Source: Monilinia fructicola
Lineage: Eukaryota; Ascomycota; Leotiomycetes; Helotiales; Sclerotiniaceae
NCBI GenBank assembly: GCA_008692225.1
Contig: VICG01000001.1
Coordinates: forward strand, 484,501-548,500
Length of the DNA: 64,000 bases
Direction of reading: 5' to 3'
Shown: in pieces, positions 28,760-40,931 of the stretch
How positions within the stretch are numbered: the stretch's first letter is position 1
Layout: every line of letters begins with the position of its first letter
Notes under the pieces: generated by a model
Told to the model about the DNA's origin: nothing
Database searches by the model: none
The model's input: the letters and a program-made list of their open reading frames with translations, nothing else
Program-made: the position numbers and the translations under genes

Positions 28760-30240
28760 AGATAAGATTTATATAATTATATATAGCGTAATAAAGATAC
28801 TCATTATGGTTATATAAACAAAGTCACTTTTATATCTATATTATTAGTGGATTCTTTTATATATTAACATCTCTTATATTTAGTTACCTTTTATTTACAA
28901 AATTACTTTTATTCTTTAATAAGATTAAAATAACGACTTATATATATATTAAAAATTATTTATTTATAAAATAAAATATAGAGATATATAGAATAGATAA
29001 TACTTTATTATAATTATACTTAAACATTGTTTTAGGTTTAATGCCGGGCTAAAAATCAATCGATAACGAAATTTATATTAAATCTTTAAAAATTTTATAA
29101 TAAATTAACGAATCTATAAATTTTTTTAAAATAAAACTTTAAAAATATTAAGAATTTAAAAGATGAATATTTCATTTATTTGAATTTTTAAAAATCAAAG
29201 TTTTATAATATTTAAAAAACTTGAAAAGATTTAAGAAGATTTATTAAATTATATTATATATATTTTAATCTTTAATAAATCGAATTTAAGTATAATTATA
29301 AAAAAAAGTTTTATTAAATAAATTATTTAATTTTATATAAATATATCGATTTTAATTTAGTTTTATTCATTATTATCTATAGTAATAAAATCATTATATG
29401 ATTTATAAATTCGAATTAAAACTATTAATATATACAATATTTTTACAAAATATATTAAAATTGTAATTTAAATAAAAAATATTATAATATAAATTTATAA
29501 TAAATTTATATAATAAAAAACTTTACTATTAAAACGATTATAAATAATTTTTTTACGTATAATTCTATATATATAATAAAAAAAGATAAATATAATATAT
29601 TTTATTAAATAATATATATATAGTAATACTTTTTATTTAAAAAGAATATTTTTATTATATTTTATTCTTTTTTTATCTTAAAAAACTTTTATAAATCTAA
29701 TAATAATAAATAAAACCAAATTAAAATAATATATTATATAGAATTAAATGCTTTATTTAATTAAACTTTTAATTTTTATATAACTAATAGTTAAATCTAA
29801 TTTATTAATGTTTTAAATATAAAATAATATAAAATATAATAATAAATATAAATAATATAAATAATATAAAATAATATAAAAATAATATAATAAAATAATA
29901 TAAAATAATATAATAAATATAATAAAAAATAATATAAAATGATAAAATGATATAAAATATATAAAATGATGTAAAGTAATATAAAATAATATAAATAATA
30001 TAAAAATAATATAAAATAATATAAATTCTCTTTAATATAGAAAAAAATATTAACATTTAAAAATTCAAAACGCTCATTATATATTTCTCAATTTTATAAT
30101 AATTTTAAAGCATTTTTGATAATATTAAATTCATTCGTTGATTTCTTATAATTCTCTAAAGATTAAATATACAAAAAATACAAAATACATATTTCGTTTT
30201 TCGATTAATTTTTTTTAGCCCAGCATTGAACACCAAGTAG
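28760..30240. mobile_element. RIP-like degraded DNA transposon with terminal inverted repeats
   Basis: An extremely A+T-rich block is bounded by an imperfect inverted repeat of about 40 bp. The left copy is at about 29035-29078 (AATGCCGGGCTAAAAATC). The right copy, on the other strand, is at about 30190-30236 (AATGCTGGGCTAAAAA). The difference GCC/GCT is a C-to-T change. The roughly 1.2 kb interior has no open frame beyond low-complexity Ile/Tyr/Phe runs, consistent with a Tc1/mariner-size element ruined by RIP. Exact ends and target duplication could not be fixed. AT-rich sequence extends about 270 bp left of the inverted repeat. Confidence 0.6.
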
Positions 30241-30699
30241 CTGCTAGATAGTTCGTTCCACCCGTTCTATCAACAAATCAAATCAACTGATAATTAGAAA
30301 CCAAGATTTCTATTCTAAATACGAGTAGAAGAACACAACATCCCGTCGCTTCTACATGTATACTTTAAAATTGTGCATATTTGTTAGGGGCATGAGCATT
30401 ATTATATATACCTACCTACTACCTAGTATGTACTCATCTATCATCGTATCATCGTATAGATGAATCAACCAGATTAGAATATTATATTCAATTTTATTTC
30501 CTCATGGTCAGATCTTTTCGAGTCCATCGAAAGTTTAGGTCTGGCTAATGGCTCGAGCATGAAAGTATTATTTCTTTTTCACATGGATCTCATATCGACG
30601 TATCCATGGGCCAATGAACACTCCCCGCCACCCCGTTACTCTATATTTGGCCTTTCGTGACTATCGAACTGGCTATAATCTTTCTACTCTATTCAACAT

Positions 30700-32290
30700 T
30701 CAAGCTGCCACTTCTTTCTTCTCTCCATTGGTTTCCTCTGCAGCAACTGGCATTGGTATCGGTCCACCAGGAGAGTTAGGTAATCTTGCTGTCAAGATTT
30801 CACAACCGTCATCTGTGATCAAAAGAGTATGTTTCTGCTAGGCATCAGTAGATAGTCCACACTCGTCCAATACAAGAATTACATACCAAATTGGGCAGTC
30901 TTCTTTCCATCTTGAGTAACGCTTTGTCCAGTTATCGGGCCAGGTCCTATCCCTATGTGTTCCTAATGCAATCATGGGTTCAATTGTAAAGCACATTCCA
31001 GGTTTTTGCTGCACCAACAGCCTTGTTCTTTGCATAATGAGGAATGTTTGGTGCGCAATGGAACAAGCTGTTGATTCCATGTCCACAGTATGCCTTGATA
31101 ACACTGCAATTCGACTCCTTGGCGCGCTTCTCTATAACGTTTCCAAAGTCTCTGAACAGTACTCCGGGTTTGACAATTTTAATGGCCTCATCCAGACATT
31201 CTCTCGTGCAGCTTCTACCACTCGTACTGCATCAGGGTCCGCCTTTGCTTTATCACCGATATAGTATGTTTTCATTGAGATCGCCATGGAAGCCCCCCGT
31301 GATAGAGTGTAACGTCGATGTTGAGGATATCGCCATCCTTCAATACCCGCCTATCCCGGGAATTCCATGGCAAATAACTTCGTTAACGGATGTGCAAACT
31401 GATTTTGGAAAAATCGCAATAAATTAAGAGGGGAAGGATATGACTAAAATGATCAGTAATTTTGACCTCTCGTACCACAATATACTCACATTTCTTTCCA
31501 AACAAGCTTTGTGAACAATCTCATCAATGTAATCGGTGGTGACTCCAGGCTTCGCGGCAGCCGCTGCAATATCCAGTACCTCTCTACCCAATCGACAAAC
31601 CTTTCTCATGCCTTCTTGTTGTTCCTTGTTCAAGATTTCAATCTTGTTTCTTTGGCTCGTCCTTTCGCTGCGTGGAACTCCATCTCTCCAGTAGTCAGGG
31701 TGCTGGATAGTTTTTGGTACTTCTCGGCGATCGGATAATGGGTAAACGGGTCGTAAAGCTCCGGTAAATGGGAAAGTAGGGAAAGGATTGAAAAGGCCAG
31801 TAGCTGGATCTGGTTTAGAAACTACCTTTGGAGTAAAGAGATTGCTGAGGAAATTACTCTGTGACTTGTGTACTTTCTTATGTTCAGTCTATAATCGTTG
31901 TTAGCCCTGCGCTCAGATGTAATGTTGGACCCCTCATCAAAACCCAAACAATGGAGGGGTAAAGCATAACGAACGGCGAATACTAGTAATCTACAGATAA
32001 TTTGAAAGGTCTAGAAAAGCCTCTTTCTGGTTGATGAATTGGATAGGATAGGATGGAGAGAGAGGAGAGGAAAGGATAGAATAGGATTAATTGAATTGAA
32101 CTGTATTGTACTGTATTGAATCGAATCGAATCTTACATACCCAACTCTTCTTAAAACAGTCTTGCGAACAGAAAAAGCTATCCTTCGTTCCCAGCTTCAA
32201 ACATGTTGGACATTGCAATGAACCAGCTTCATTCTCACAATCAACACCTATACATTGTCGCGTCGACGTGGAATCTTCTGTAGCCATCAT
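30700..32290 (-). CDS. MAP1: Methionine aminopeptidase 1 (many apparent frameshifts in exon 3)
   Basis: Exons 32290-32141, 31888-31490, 31443-30887 and 30834-30700. Exon 1 has the N-terminal zinc finger (CIGVDCENEAGSLQCPTC, FFCSQDCFKKSW) used for ribosome binding. Exon 2 ends VTTDYIDEIVHKACLERN. Exon 3, read with corrections, gives DVTLYHGG and GDLNETYYIG (two metal-binding Asp), CGHGINSLFHCAPN (His), FTIEPMIALG (Glu) and QFE at the exon 3/4 join (Glu): the dinuclear metal site. The enzyme removes initiator Met co-translationally. Extra bases relative to the expected frame appear at 31409-31413, 31421-31423, 31355-31357, 31293-31298, 31269-31272, 31201-31204, 31003-31007, 30923-30925 and 30832-30834. 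Most extend a homopolymer; the site at 31201 is a duplicated dinucleotide. Exons 1 and 2 are clean. It is divergent from the kynurenine monooxygenase with 545 bp between starts. Confidence 0.9.
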
Positions 32291-32835
32291 GAAAGGAAAA
32301 AGATCTGCAAGAAATAAACAAGTTGGGAATATCTAAAGTTTTCAAAGGACCTTGATGGCACAACAATCATCCAGTAGTAAGTGAGTCCAAGGTTATGAGG
32401 TGAAATTTCTTATGGATTATTTTTTGGCAGCGGCCTTTGATTTCCTCGGATGTCCCAAGATTCCAAGCTTGTTCTAGAGAGGGCGTAAAGCAACCAGAGC
32501 CAATCAAATTGAGCATTTGTGCCAGAGCGGTGTCCGATCTGAGACTAGCGTAGGGAAGTCGTACGATCACGTGATATAGATAGAGTGGAGGTGTGAAATG
32601 TAGTGAAATGATTTCTAAATTTTTAAAAGTTTCTGCTCTTAAGCCAATGAATGATGAATCATCGAAGCATTAGATCTATTTTAATTTTTATTTTTATTTT
32701 TATTTGTATTATGATTGTTATTATTATTTGATTTTTGCCTTTTGCCTTTGGTCCCGAGATGTCATACGTACATATACTCTCGGAAAAAAAAAACTTGTTT
32801 TCCTCCTCTTGAGTTGAAATAAAAATCCCAAAAAC

Positions 32836-34886
32836 ATGTCTGGACAATCCTCAAGACAGAAGACTGTCATTATTGGAGCTGGTCCTGTTGGGGCTTTGGC
32901 TGCTTTATATGCAGCTCAAAGAGGGGACGATGTAGAGATATATGAGCTCCGAAGTGGTACGTTCTAGACTTTTTTCTTTTTTTCCTTTCCCTTTCCCTTT
33001 CTCTTTTTCTTTTTTTTCCCTTTCGATGCTTGTTTCACTTGCAATGCAAATCATAAGAGTCACGTAAGGGAAGAGGAACAATTGGCATGCAATCTAAACT
33101 ACATTCGGTGAAAGTTCACTTGAATGAAGAGACTAAATTTGGTAAATGTTCACGGTCAACCCGGACAGCTTCATGTGAAGTATCGCCAAGAATTTAATAA
33201 GAGGAAGATATATATTCTACTGGCGCCGATGATGAAAACCCAAGGAGTCTCTACCCTACAATGATCCGTTGGTTTCTCCCGGTGATATTGGAGTAGGGAT
33301 TCCTTCATCTTTTGCCACAGCGCCCTTTAAAACCATGAGTTCATTGTCATGTTCTCCCCATTAACAAAATCATAGATCTTCGAGATCCTTCCATTACACC
33401 CTTGAATTTCACAAAATCTATCAATCTCGCCTTATCAGAACGAGGTATAAATGCTATCAGACAATCTGGTCGCACAGAGCTTCTAGAAAGTATCATGAAA
33501 GAAGCAATTCCGATGGGAGGTAGGATGATTCATGGCGAGACAGCTAATAAGGAGCTTTACGAACAGTCTCAAGATTATGATATTCATGGAAGGGTATGGA
33601 TACCTGTGATCAAAACAATATTCTCTTTACTGATGAAGTTCTTAGTCGATTTATGCTGTGGATAGAGGAGACTTGAATAAACGATTACTTGATGAGCTTG
33701 AGTCTTTACCTAATGTCAAATTCAAGTTCAATCACAAATTAACGGGAGCGGACTTTAAGAATAAGAAGGCATGGTTTGAAGTTCATGGTGGTAAATCACT
33801 TCAATGGTCAGTCGAGATCAGAGATCAAGAAGTAGAGGTTGCTTTCGATTTTCTCATTGGAGCTGATGGGGCCCATTCAGCCACGCGTTATCACTTAATG
33901 AAGTATCTCCGCATGGATTATCAGCAAGAATACATTGATACTTTATGGTGTGAGTTTACGATCGAGGCTCAAGATCAGGTTGGAGAGGATCCTGAATCCA
34001 GATTCAAAATCTCTCCACATCACTTGCATATCTGGCCTGGTCGAGACTTTATGTTCATTGCAATTCCTAGCACGGTATGTAGCTTCTTGAGGAATTTTCC
34101 CGATTACTTTCTTACATTACATAGGATGGTTCTTTCACATGCACCCTCTTCATGCCATCAAGTCCATTCAACGAACTTGAAACAGATCCAAAAAACGTCC
34201 CTTCGTTCTTTGATGAACACTTCCCAGGAGTCACAAAACTGATCGATCCTGCCTCATTAATATCATCCTTCACCAAAAATCCACATCTCCCACTCATAAG
34301 TATAAAATGTAAACCATATCATTTCCTAGACTCCGTCGTTATTCTCGGCGATGCCGCTCACGCTATGGTGCCGTTCTACGGACAAGGAATGAATGCTGGT
34401 CTCGAAGACGTTCGTGTCCTGTACTCGATTCTCGATGGCGAAAAGCGCGATTTTCCCCATCTCAGCACCGAAGCTTGTCGCTCTCTTGCTCTGAGTGTAT
34501 ATTCTGAGATTCGCAAAGCCGACGCTCACGCCATCAATGATTTGGCACTTCAAAACTATACCGAAATGCGCGCGTCCGTCGTCTCCCCCATTTACAAGTT
34601 CCGCAAATGGTTAGAAGAAACATTGAGTGTATATGTACCTCGTCTCGGATGGCAAACCAAATATTCCCGTGTGAGCTTTAGCAATGAGCGATACTCTGAA
34701 ATTGTCCAGAAGAGCGAAAGACAGGGAAAACTAATCTTGGTTGGATTGGTTGGTGCATTAACGGGACCAATGGCGATGGCTGGTTTACTGGCATACTATA
34801 GATGGAGAAGAGCTCATGCGCCCACAAGAGGGTTCCTGAAAATCGGAGCGATGTTAGGAGGATGGTTAGGGTGGAAGACGGCTTGA
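32836..34886 (+). CDS. BNA4: Kynurenine 3-monooxygenase
   Basis: Four exons, 32836-32956, 33376-33593, 33646-34074 and 34125-34886, encode 509 residues, the normal size. The N-terminal FAD-binding GxGxxG reads [20 protein letters not shown]. The motif [15 protein letters not shown], the block [29 protein letters not shown] (the DG motif) and [20 protein letters not shown] (the GD motif) follow in order, then the enzyme's C-terminal segment with a hydrophobic stretch (about residues 450-470) that anchors the outer mitochondrial membrane in relatives. It hydroxylates L-kynurenine to 3-hydroxykynurenine using NADPH and O2, in the tryptophan-to-NAD+ pathway. Intron 1 (419 nt) is long; introns 2 and 3 are about 50 nt. 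There are no frame breaks. No other NAD-pathway gene is adjacent. Confidence 0.95.
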
Positions 34887-35867
34887 GTGGAAGACGGCTT
34901 TAGTGGAAGACGGCTCGAAATAATTTATCGCTCGATTGATGTATTGTATTATTTGTACATTTTCCACTTCTGTAAAGACAAGGCAAAACATAGACGGCAA
35001 AACAAAATTCTTACGATGTATCAGACTAGAGATGATCGAAACCATGACATTCAATCATCTACAATCTTGCATGTCTCTCGGATTCGACGATCATTTCGTA
35101 TCCCACATGGTGACGGCTGTAATCTTACATGAACAATACATACACTTCCTGAATTCATCAATCTGAAGCTGGCACGTTTGAATTTTCATCTCGATTTAGC
35201 AGATACATCTACCCACCACCTCTTGCAACATGGATAGAACAAGCCATCCCAAAGCCAGCCTCCCAGACCCAAAGCTCACCGGGAGTTTCCGCACCTCACC
35301 CAGAGCCGACCGTAGCAGCACGTCCAAACGGCACCCAACACAAAACACGACAAACGCCACGCCACGCAATGCAATGCAATGCAATGGGCACCTCGTGATC
35401 ACTCATGACATGAAGCTTTCCATTTTCCATTTTGAGATTAAAAAAGTGTGTTCATTTTTGGCGGTCTTCTATCTATCCGCATTCTATCGATCCATCGTCC
35501 ACCAACCCCACGCTCGGGTCGTGCAGAAATAACAATAAAAAAATCATCCACGGCGCAAGACCAATGTCATGGATGTGCTCCCGTCGCTTTATCGCTCGAA
35601 CCAAAACGCACCAAAACGCACCATCGTATACCCAAATAACCCAGCCAGAGCCGTTGCGCCGAGACTCCGCGGACGGCATCCTGTGGTAGAATGATTCGTC
35701 GTCCATCAACTAACTATAGCATAGCGTAGCGTAGTAATGAGAAATCCGCCTCCGCCCCTTCCTCCGATCGAATCCCGTGCGCTCTTGTCATCTCGCGCTT
35801 TCCCCGTGTGTCGAATCAGAGCAGAGTAGAGCAGAGCAAAGCAAAGCAAAGCAAGCCCCTCCTCTAG
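34887..35867. other. Intergenic, no gene seen
   Basis: Convergent 3' flanks of the kynurenine monooxygenase and the small gene at 35868. A GTGGAAGACGGCT repeat (two to three copies at 34872-34915) directly follows the stop codon. Short ATGCA repeats occur near 35368. Confidence 0.55.
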
Positions 35868-36241
35868 TTATCCCTCGCTCTCAACAAAAACAATCGTTGC
35901 CTGTCCTCGGCGGTCCTCGGTGGGTGTGAATTTTTGTGTTCCCGCGATGGCTGAGCCGCGGGTGACGGGGGAGAGCTGGAGGAAGGGGTTGTAGGTGCTG
36001 TCTGTGGCGCTGGGGGTGGTGGCGGGGGAGACGGAGGAGCTGCGGGAGTGGCCGTTGAGGATGAGCCAGCCGTCGGTGGTGGAGGCGTCGGAGGAGGTGG
36101 AGTTGGAGCGGTCTGGGGGGTGTTAGTTGGGGTTGGGGTTGAGGTTGGAGTTGGGGATAAGAGGGGATGAGGTGAGATGGGAAGGGAAGGTGATGTGAAG
36201 GGCTTACCAAGACGGGTTTGTTGGGTGATGGTGAAAGACAT
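35868..36241 (-). CDS. Small conserved-looking protein of unknown function
   Basis: Two exons, 36241-36208 and 36112-35868, encode 92 residues starting MSFTITQQTRL and ending IVFVESEG. The intron (95 nt) has a GTAAGC donor and CCCCAG acceptor. Without splicing, the frame turns into a Pro/Ser-rich run that looks artificial; with splicing it reads a Ser/Thr-rich, hydrophilic protein (SNSTSSDAS, SRSSSVSPAT) with a TPTEDRRGQATIVFVES tail. There is no signal peptide or membrane segment. I do not recognise a domain. The first exon carries only 11 codons and one base, a pattern also seen in the gene at 59.1 kb. Confidence 0.6.
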
Positions 36242-39200
36242 GATGATTTTTGTGAGGTGTTGTGTGTGTGATTGCTTGATTAAATGGATGTTGTTGGTTG
36301 GGGGAAGTTGTTTGTTTATGAGATTGACTTGTTGATTACTTGTTTGGATGTTGGAGTGTTTGAATGTGTGAATGTTGGATTGAATGATGAGATAGAAAGA
36401 ACGAGGGAAACGACTCTGAATATATACACTTTCCCCAACCTACCTCTCCCTCCATGGCTCCCTCTTGCCCTGATCAACTATCCTCAATAACAAGCCCTCA
36501 AAATCTTGGGACTGCCCTATCGCGTCAGACAAATTCTAGGCATGACCGAGCGCCATGGCAGGAAAAACGGATTCACAACCTCCATATCAGCAAGCCAAGA
36601 AAGCACTGGATGGGTAGGTACATGCAAAGATGATTTGCCAAGAGATATCATGTTTCCTCCTCTTGGCGTGCAATTGTACATTACTGTATTTCGCCGTCGT
36701 GCGGGCGCAAATCATCTACTGCATCTTCCTTCAAGTCATTTCTTGGCGACGATTATTAACCAAAGAATCCTCCACGGGAACTCCGTGGGGGGACCAATCC
36801 GGAGTCTGCATGAGGAAACATGGGCGGAGGGAATGGATTGCTGAGTGTCGTGCCAAATCTCCTTATCGAGACATACTTGACGATTCAAACCATTATTAGT
36901 AACGCATGTGCCTGCCAAGTTCCTTCTAATGATTTCTATGATTTCTTGGCGGCCTTGGGGTTTAGGATTTCCTATAAAGAATTTATTCCTGTACTGAGTA
37001 GTTTTGGTCCCCGGAAGGAAAACCGAAGTTTCTCCACATTGTCTCTCAAATGAAGGGGCTATCTTCGCTTGGAGTTTGGGGGAGGAGCAGATTCCCAAAC
37101 CCTCGTCTCCAGAATGGTCACGGAGTATTGCCGCCACAGGGTTGGACAAGAGATCCTATTGGGTAAGATCAAAAAGTATGTTTTAACTTCGCTATTTCAG
37201 ACTTTCTAGCATCATGAGTACCTCTTCAAGTCCAATTTGTAACCAGCGGTGTTCCGGCCAAGATGCGCACAGAGTCTAACAAACGATCCGATCCGCTTTT
37301 TAAGTCAATCATTTGGAAATCATTTAAGCTCCTTTGAGGAAGAGGAACGGCTTGGCATCTATGATAAGGGTTTGGAAGATCTTGGTATTGTGCTGGGCGC
37401 ACTGGGAATAGAAGCAACTATTGTTCTTGCGCGAAGATCTACGAATATAACAATCAATCTATAGATGATAGGCAACAATCCTTGCCTTATCTGCCGTCGG
37501 CAAACGGTAGTTACTAGCTTTAACGCTGTCATCTTGGCGTGAGGTTGATGTGTCTGAGTTAGTTTGATAGTCAAAGTTTCTTTGATGATTTGATCATGGG
37601 AAATGAGGCGAAGAATCTTGGGTGTTTGGATGAGGGTGTGTAAATTTTGGATCGCCTGAAACATGTCAAGTGACTATTTATTTTACACACACGGGTTTAC
37701 AAGTGTAGAATAGAAGTTGCAGTAGTAGGGTAGGATTATGAATGGATCGTCGTTCATAATCCTGTAACACCAAGAATTCCCAAAGTATCTTGGCCATGTA
37801 CTTCACAACTGCCTCACTTCTTGCAAGCATCAAGTTCATCCACCAACCAATTCGACGTTCCCCGTTTGTCCAGAGGATACATTAGTGCGCCTACTGCACG
37901 CCGGTTGCACAATTCCTACCCTTCACGCTGAAGAAAAAGATGGGGGACCCAGATATGCAAGTATGCACGGCATCTCCCGCCAAGTTGAGCCGAGGATGAT
38001 ATTGTTCCACAATTGACATACAAGAACTTCAAAAACAGGTCTCACAGTCTCACTGCATACTTTGTGCTGCAAGTTCCGTTAATAATTTGGGTAATTTGTA
38101 GCGATTTTTGCAGCTTTTCGGCCTTTGCAACCTTAACTCCAATGCTACAGCTCCCAATGGTACTGCAGCAATGCAGCTTGACGACACATCCACTGCCTTA
38201 TTGTAACTCTATGGAGATTTTTCTATTGGAGACTGTACGGTGGGATGTCAAGGACAAAGAACGAGTTGACGGACGTATACGGAGTAGAAGAGCACACGAC
38301 ATTCTCATCAGAAATTTCACGATAAATGTGACTACAGTTACCGACGACCCCAGCTCTTGACTGACGGGTGTGCGGAGTAGACGACGCAAGAAGCACAAAA
38401 CGCACGACATTTCGATCAAGAACTTGTGTAATAGATGCAACCACACTGTGGCGATGAGCCCCACGGTTCAGCTCTATCTGAGACTATCTCCTCATGGATT
38501 ATTACACATTCATCTGATATATCTATTTCCCCGACGGCCAAAATCCGAATATCAGATAGGACTTGATCAAAGGATCACCATGACGCCTACAAGTATACGA
38601 GATCTTCTTGACATCAAAGAACAAAATTATAAATAGGTGGTAATATTGCGTCAGTTATCATATCTCTTCGAGAGAACAAAATACGAGATGAAAACATGAC
38701 AAAAACACAAATAGATTCGAGGCTCAAAATGAATGTTGGATTCATCTTCTGTCATTCTTAATCAAAAATCGCCAAGTCGGCCATGATATTTGTGACTCTC
38801 GAAAGTGTTGGCAGTATCGATGGTGATTCTTTTACGGTGAGTAAATCCTACCTTGGTCTCTCCGTATTGAAATATGTTTGAGAATGCCGGAGGTGGCGAA
38901 GAAAGAAAAATGATACTGACCATTATTCTTTGATTGGTGTAGATGACATGTCCGCTTCTGATTGCCTACTCAAAAAAGGGCTTCTTCGTATCCCTTGGCA
39001 GCGAGATGCTGTGATGATTACTAGTAAAGCAAAAGATTCTATTCTGTCACACATAAACTAGTGCAAAAGAAAAGCCAAAGTCCGAAGAGATGAATTCGAG
39101 TACGATGAATAAGATTCGGCGGGATGAAGAAAACCAACCCGTGCCAACAAAATATGCAACCAAATCTTTGAGGACATAGGCAAGGTTGAGAATCCACATA

Positions 39201-39707
39201 TTCAATGCAGCAGAGCTGCAGAAGTGAATTCAGTCGAAACAGATATCCTCTCTAATACATAAACTTTCTGACATCAAGCAGACCTCTGGGCCTAGAACGT
39301 TGACATGAGTAGCAGAATGCAGCGTCTTTCCTTACCGCTCGGATAAGGTGTGGGGAATGTCGATCAATTAGTATAACGGTCCGATGAAAAACACTGTACA
39401 GTACAGTTTAAATCTGAAGGAGATGATGGAGATGGGACGATTGATAATCATAGGTACATGCAATTTCTGTGGATCCCTAATGCGTTGGAAACTTTGAGTA
39501 GGCGAGATAAGAGAGTAGGGCTCATTCATTTCCTTGCCCAGATACTTCTCACTTCCTCTCTTGAAGAAGCAACACTGTCGGTCGAAAAGTCCTCCAATAC
39601 CCTGAACAGAATGTGTAAGGGCACCTGGCACTTCAGGTTATTCCGCATCAAAGACCACACCCATTCGATGAGAAAGGGCCAAAGAAAGTCAAAGAAAAGA
39701 AAGAAAG

Positions 39708-39742
<35 letters not shown>

Positions 39743-40931
39743 AAAGAAAGAAAAGAAAGAAAGAAAGAAAGAAAAAAGAAAGAAAGAAAGAAAGAAAGAA
39801 GAAGAGAAAGAAAGAAAAAAGAAAGAAAGAAAGAAAGAAAGAACGAACGAACGAACGAACGAACGAAAGAAACCATAATAGAAGTGTATATAAGCCGCTG
39901 GCCCATACTTTGATCAAAGATCTAAAAGGCAATAACCAAGAGCTCAACCATAAGTCTAACGCCTAAGAAGACTCGGTTCTTGATGGAAGAGGAATTGCTG
40001 TTGGCAAGCTTTCATTCCCTTTTGAATCCTCGACCTAAATAGGACACAATGCTACTTGTTATTCTACATCTCATGAAACGAGATATCCCATAACTTTATG
40101 TCTTCAACTAATCCCTTCTATTGTCGTCTTTACTTTTAGTCATATGAATATCTAGACTCTCCTAGAGTCAACAAAAGAATACAATCTCCACACAACTAAC
40201 AAACACATTTCTCGCCCTCTTCTTTATCTTTACTTTTGCAAGCCTAATGCTACCCAGATTTAACCTGCACTTCCAAATCCAAGCTTCTACTTTTTCTTTT
40301 TCTTTTTCTCTTCCTAGCCCTAATACTAATTGAATGAATACCTCATAACCCCATGACCAACTCAACCTCGCCTAGCCAATTTAACCATATTAACCCTCCT
40401 CACATGACTACACAACTCTCGATTACCCGAGTCTCGATTTTTCGGCAACCTGTTCCGTATATCCTTGTTTACCCCAGATTTCGGATTTTTGGGATTTCAT
40501 TCCGGAGTCGTGACTATCAGCCAGATTACTGGGGAGGATCCGATGAATTGGATTGGATAGTGTGGAATAGAAGGGTGGGTGGAAGGAGGGCGAATATATA
40601 GCGGAATTGGTTTTAATATAGGAAGCGGATGAAGTGAATAGACTCAGATTCACTACTGCGTCATAAGCATGGCATGGACTTACGGTTTAAGGGCGATCTT
40701 AAGATGGCTGTTCCCCGTTATATTCTTTGAGTCTTGGAATTCTGAATCTTTTGCAATGAAGGATTGATGATTTCGTTGCTTTTCTCCTGCAATAGCAAGC
40801 TTAAGATACACATCAGCCAACATAGACTAGATTCTTTTCGAATCTGACAGCCCCGTACCCCGTCGTGAGATACGACACAATAATAGTATTACACGCACAA
40901 CCTAAGCAAAGACGCTGCACAATATACGGCA
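36242..40931. other. Gene-poor stretch with microsatellite and a diverged duplication
   Basis: Open frames at 36506-36844 and 36736-37149 (opposite strands, overlapping) lack recognisable motifs; a frame at 37249-37464 ends in a hydrophilic Leu/Glu-rich stretch. A GAAA-type array occupies about 39690-39868. A diverged tandem duplication lies at about 38265-38465. No gene is supported. Confidence 0.5.
39690..39868. repeat. GAAA tetranucleotide array
   Basis: Purine-rich GAAA units with occasional AAAAG and a final GAAC run make about 180 bp. Long frames over it (Lys/Glu/Arg on plus, Phe/Leu/Ser on minus) are artefacts. Confidence 0.95.

Noticed and set aside
29805..30056. 83-codon Ile/Tyr/Phe-rich frame
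   Set aside because: Made by AT-rich low complexity inside the degraded transposon.
35881..36210. Pro- and Leu-rich frames overlapping the small gene
   Set aside because: They read through the intron or in a wrong frame; the spliced 92-residue frame explains the sequence better.
36506..37464. Overlapping frames on both strands that might be a gene
   Set aside because: No recognisable motif, conflicting strands, and no convincing splice structure.
39458..39947. Long frames on both strands over the GAAA array
   Set aside because: Both are products of the microsatellite.
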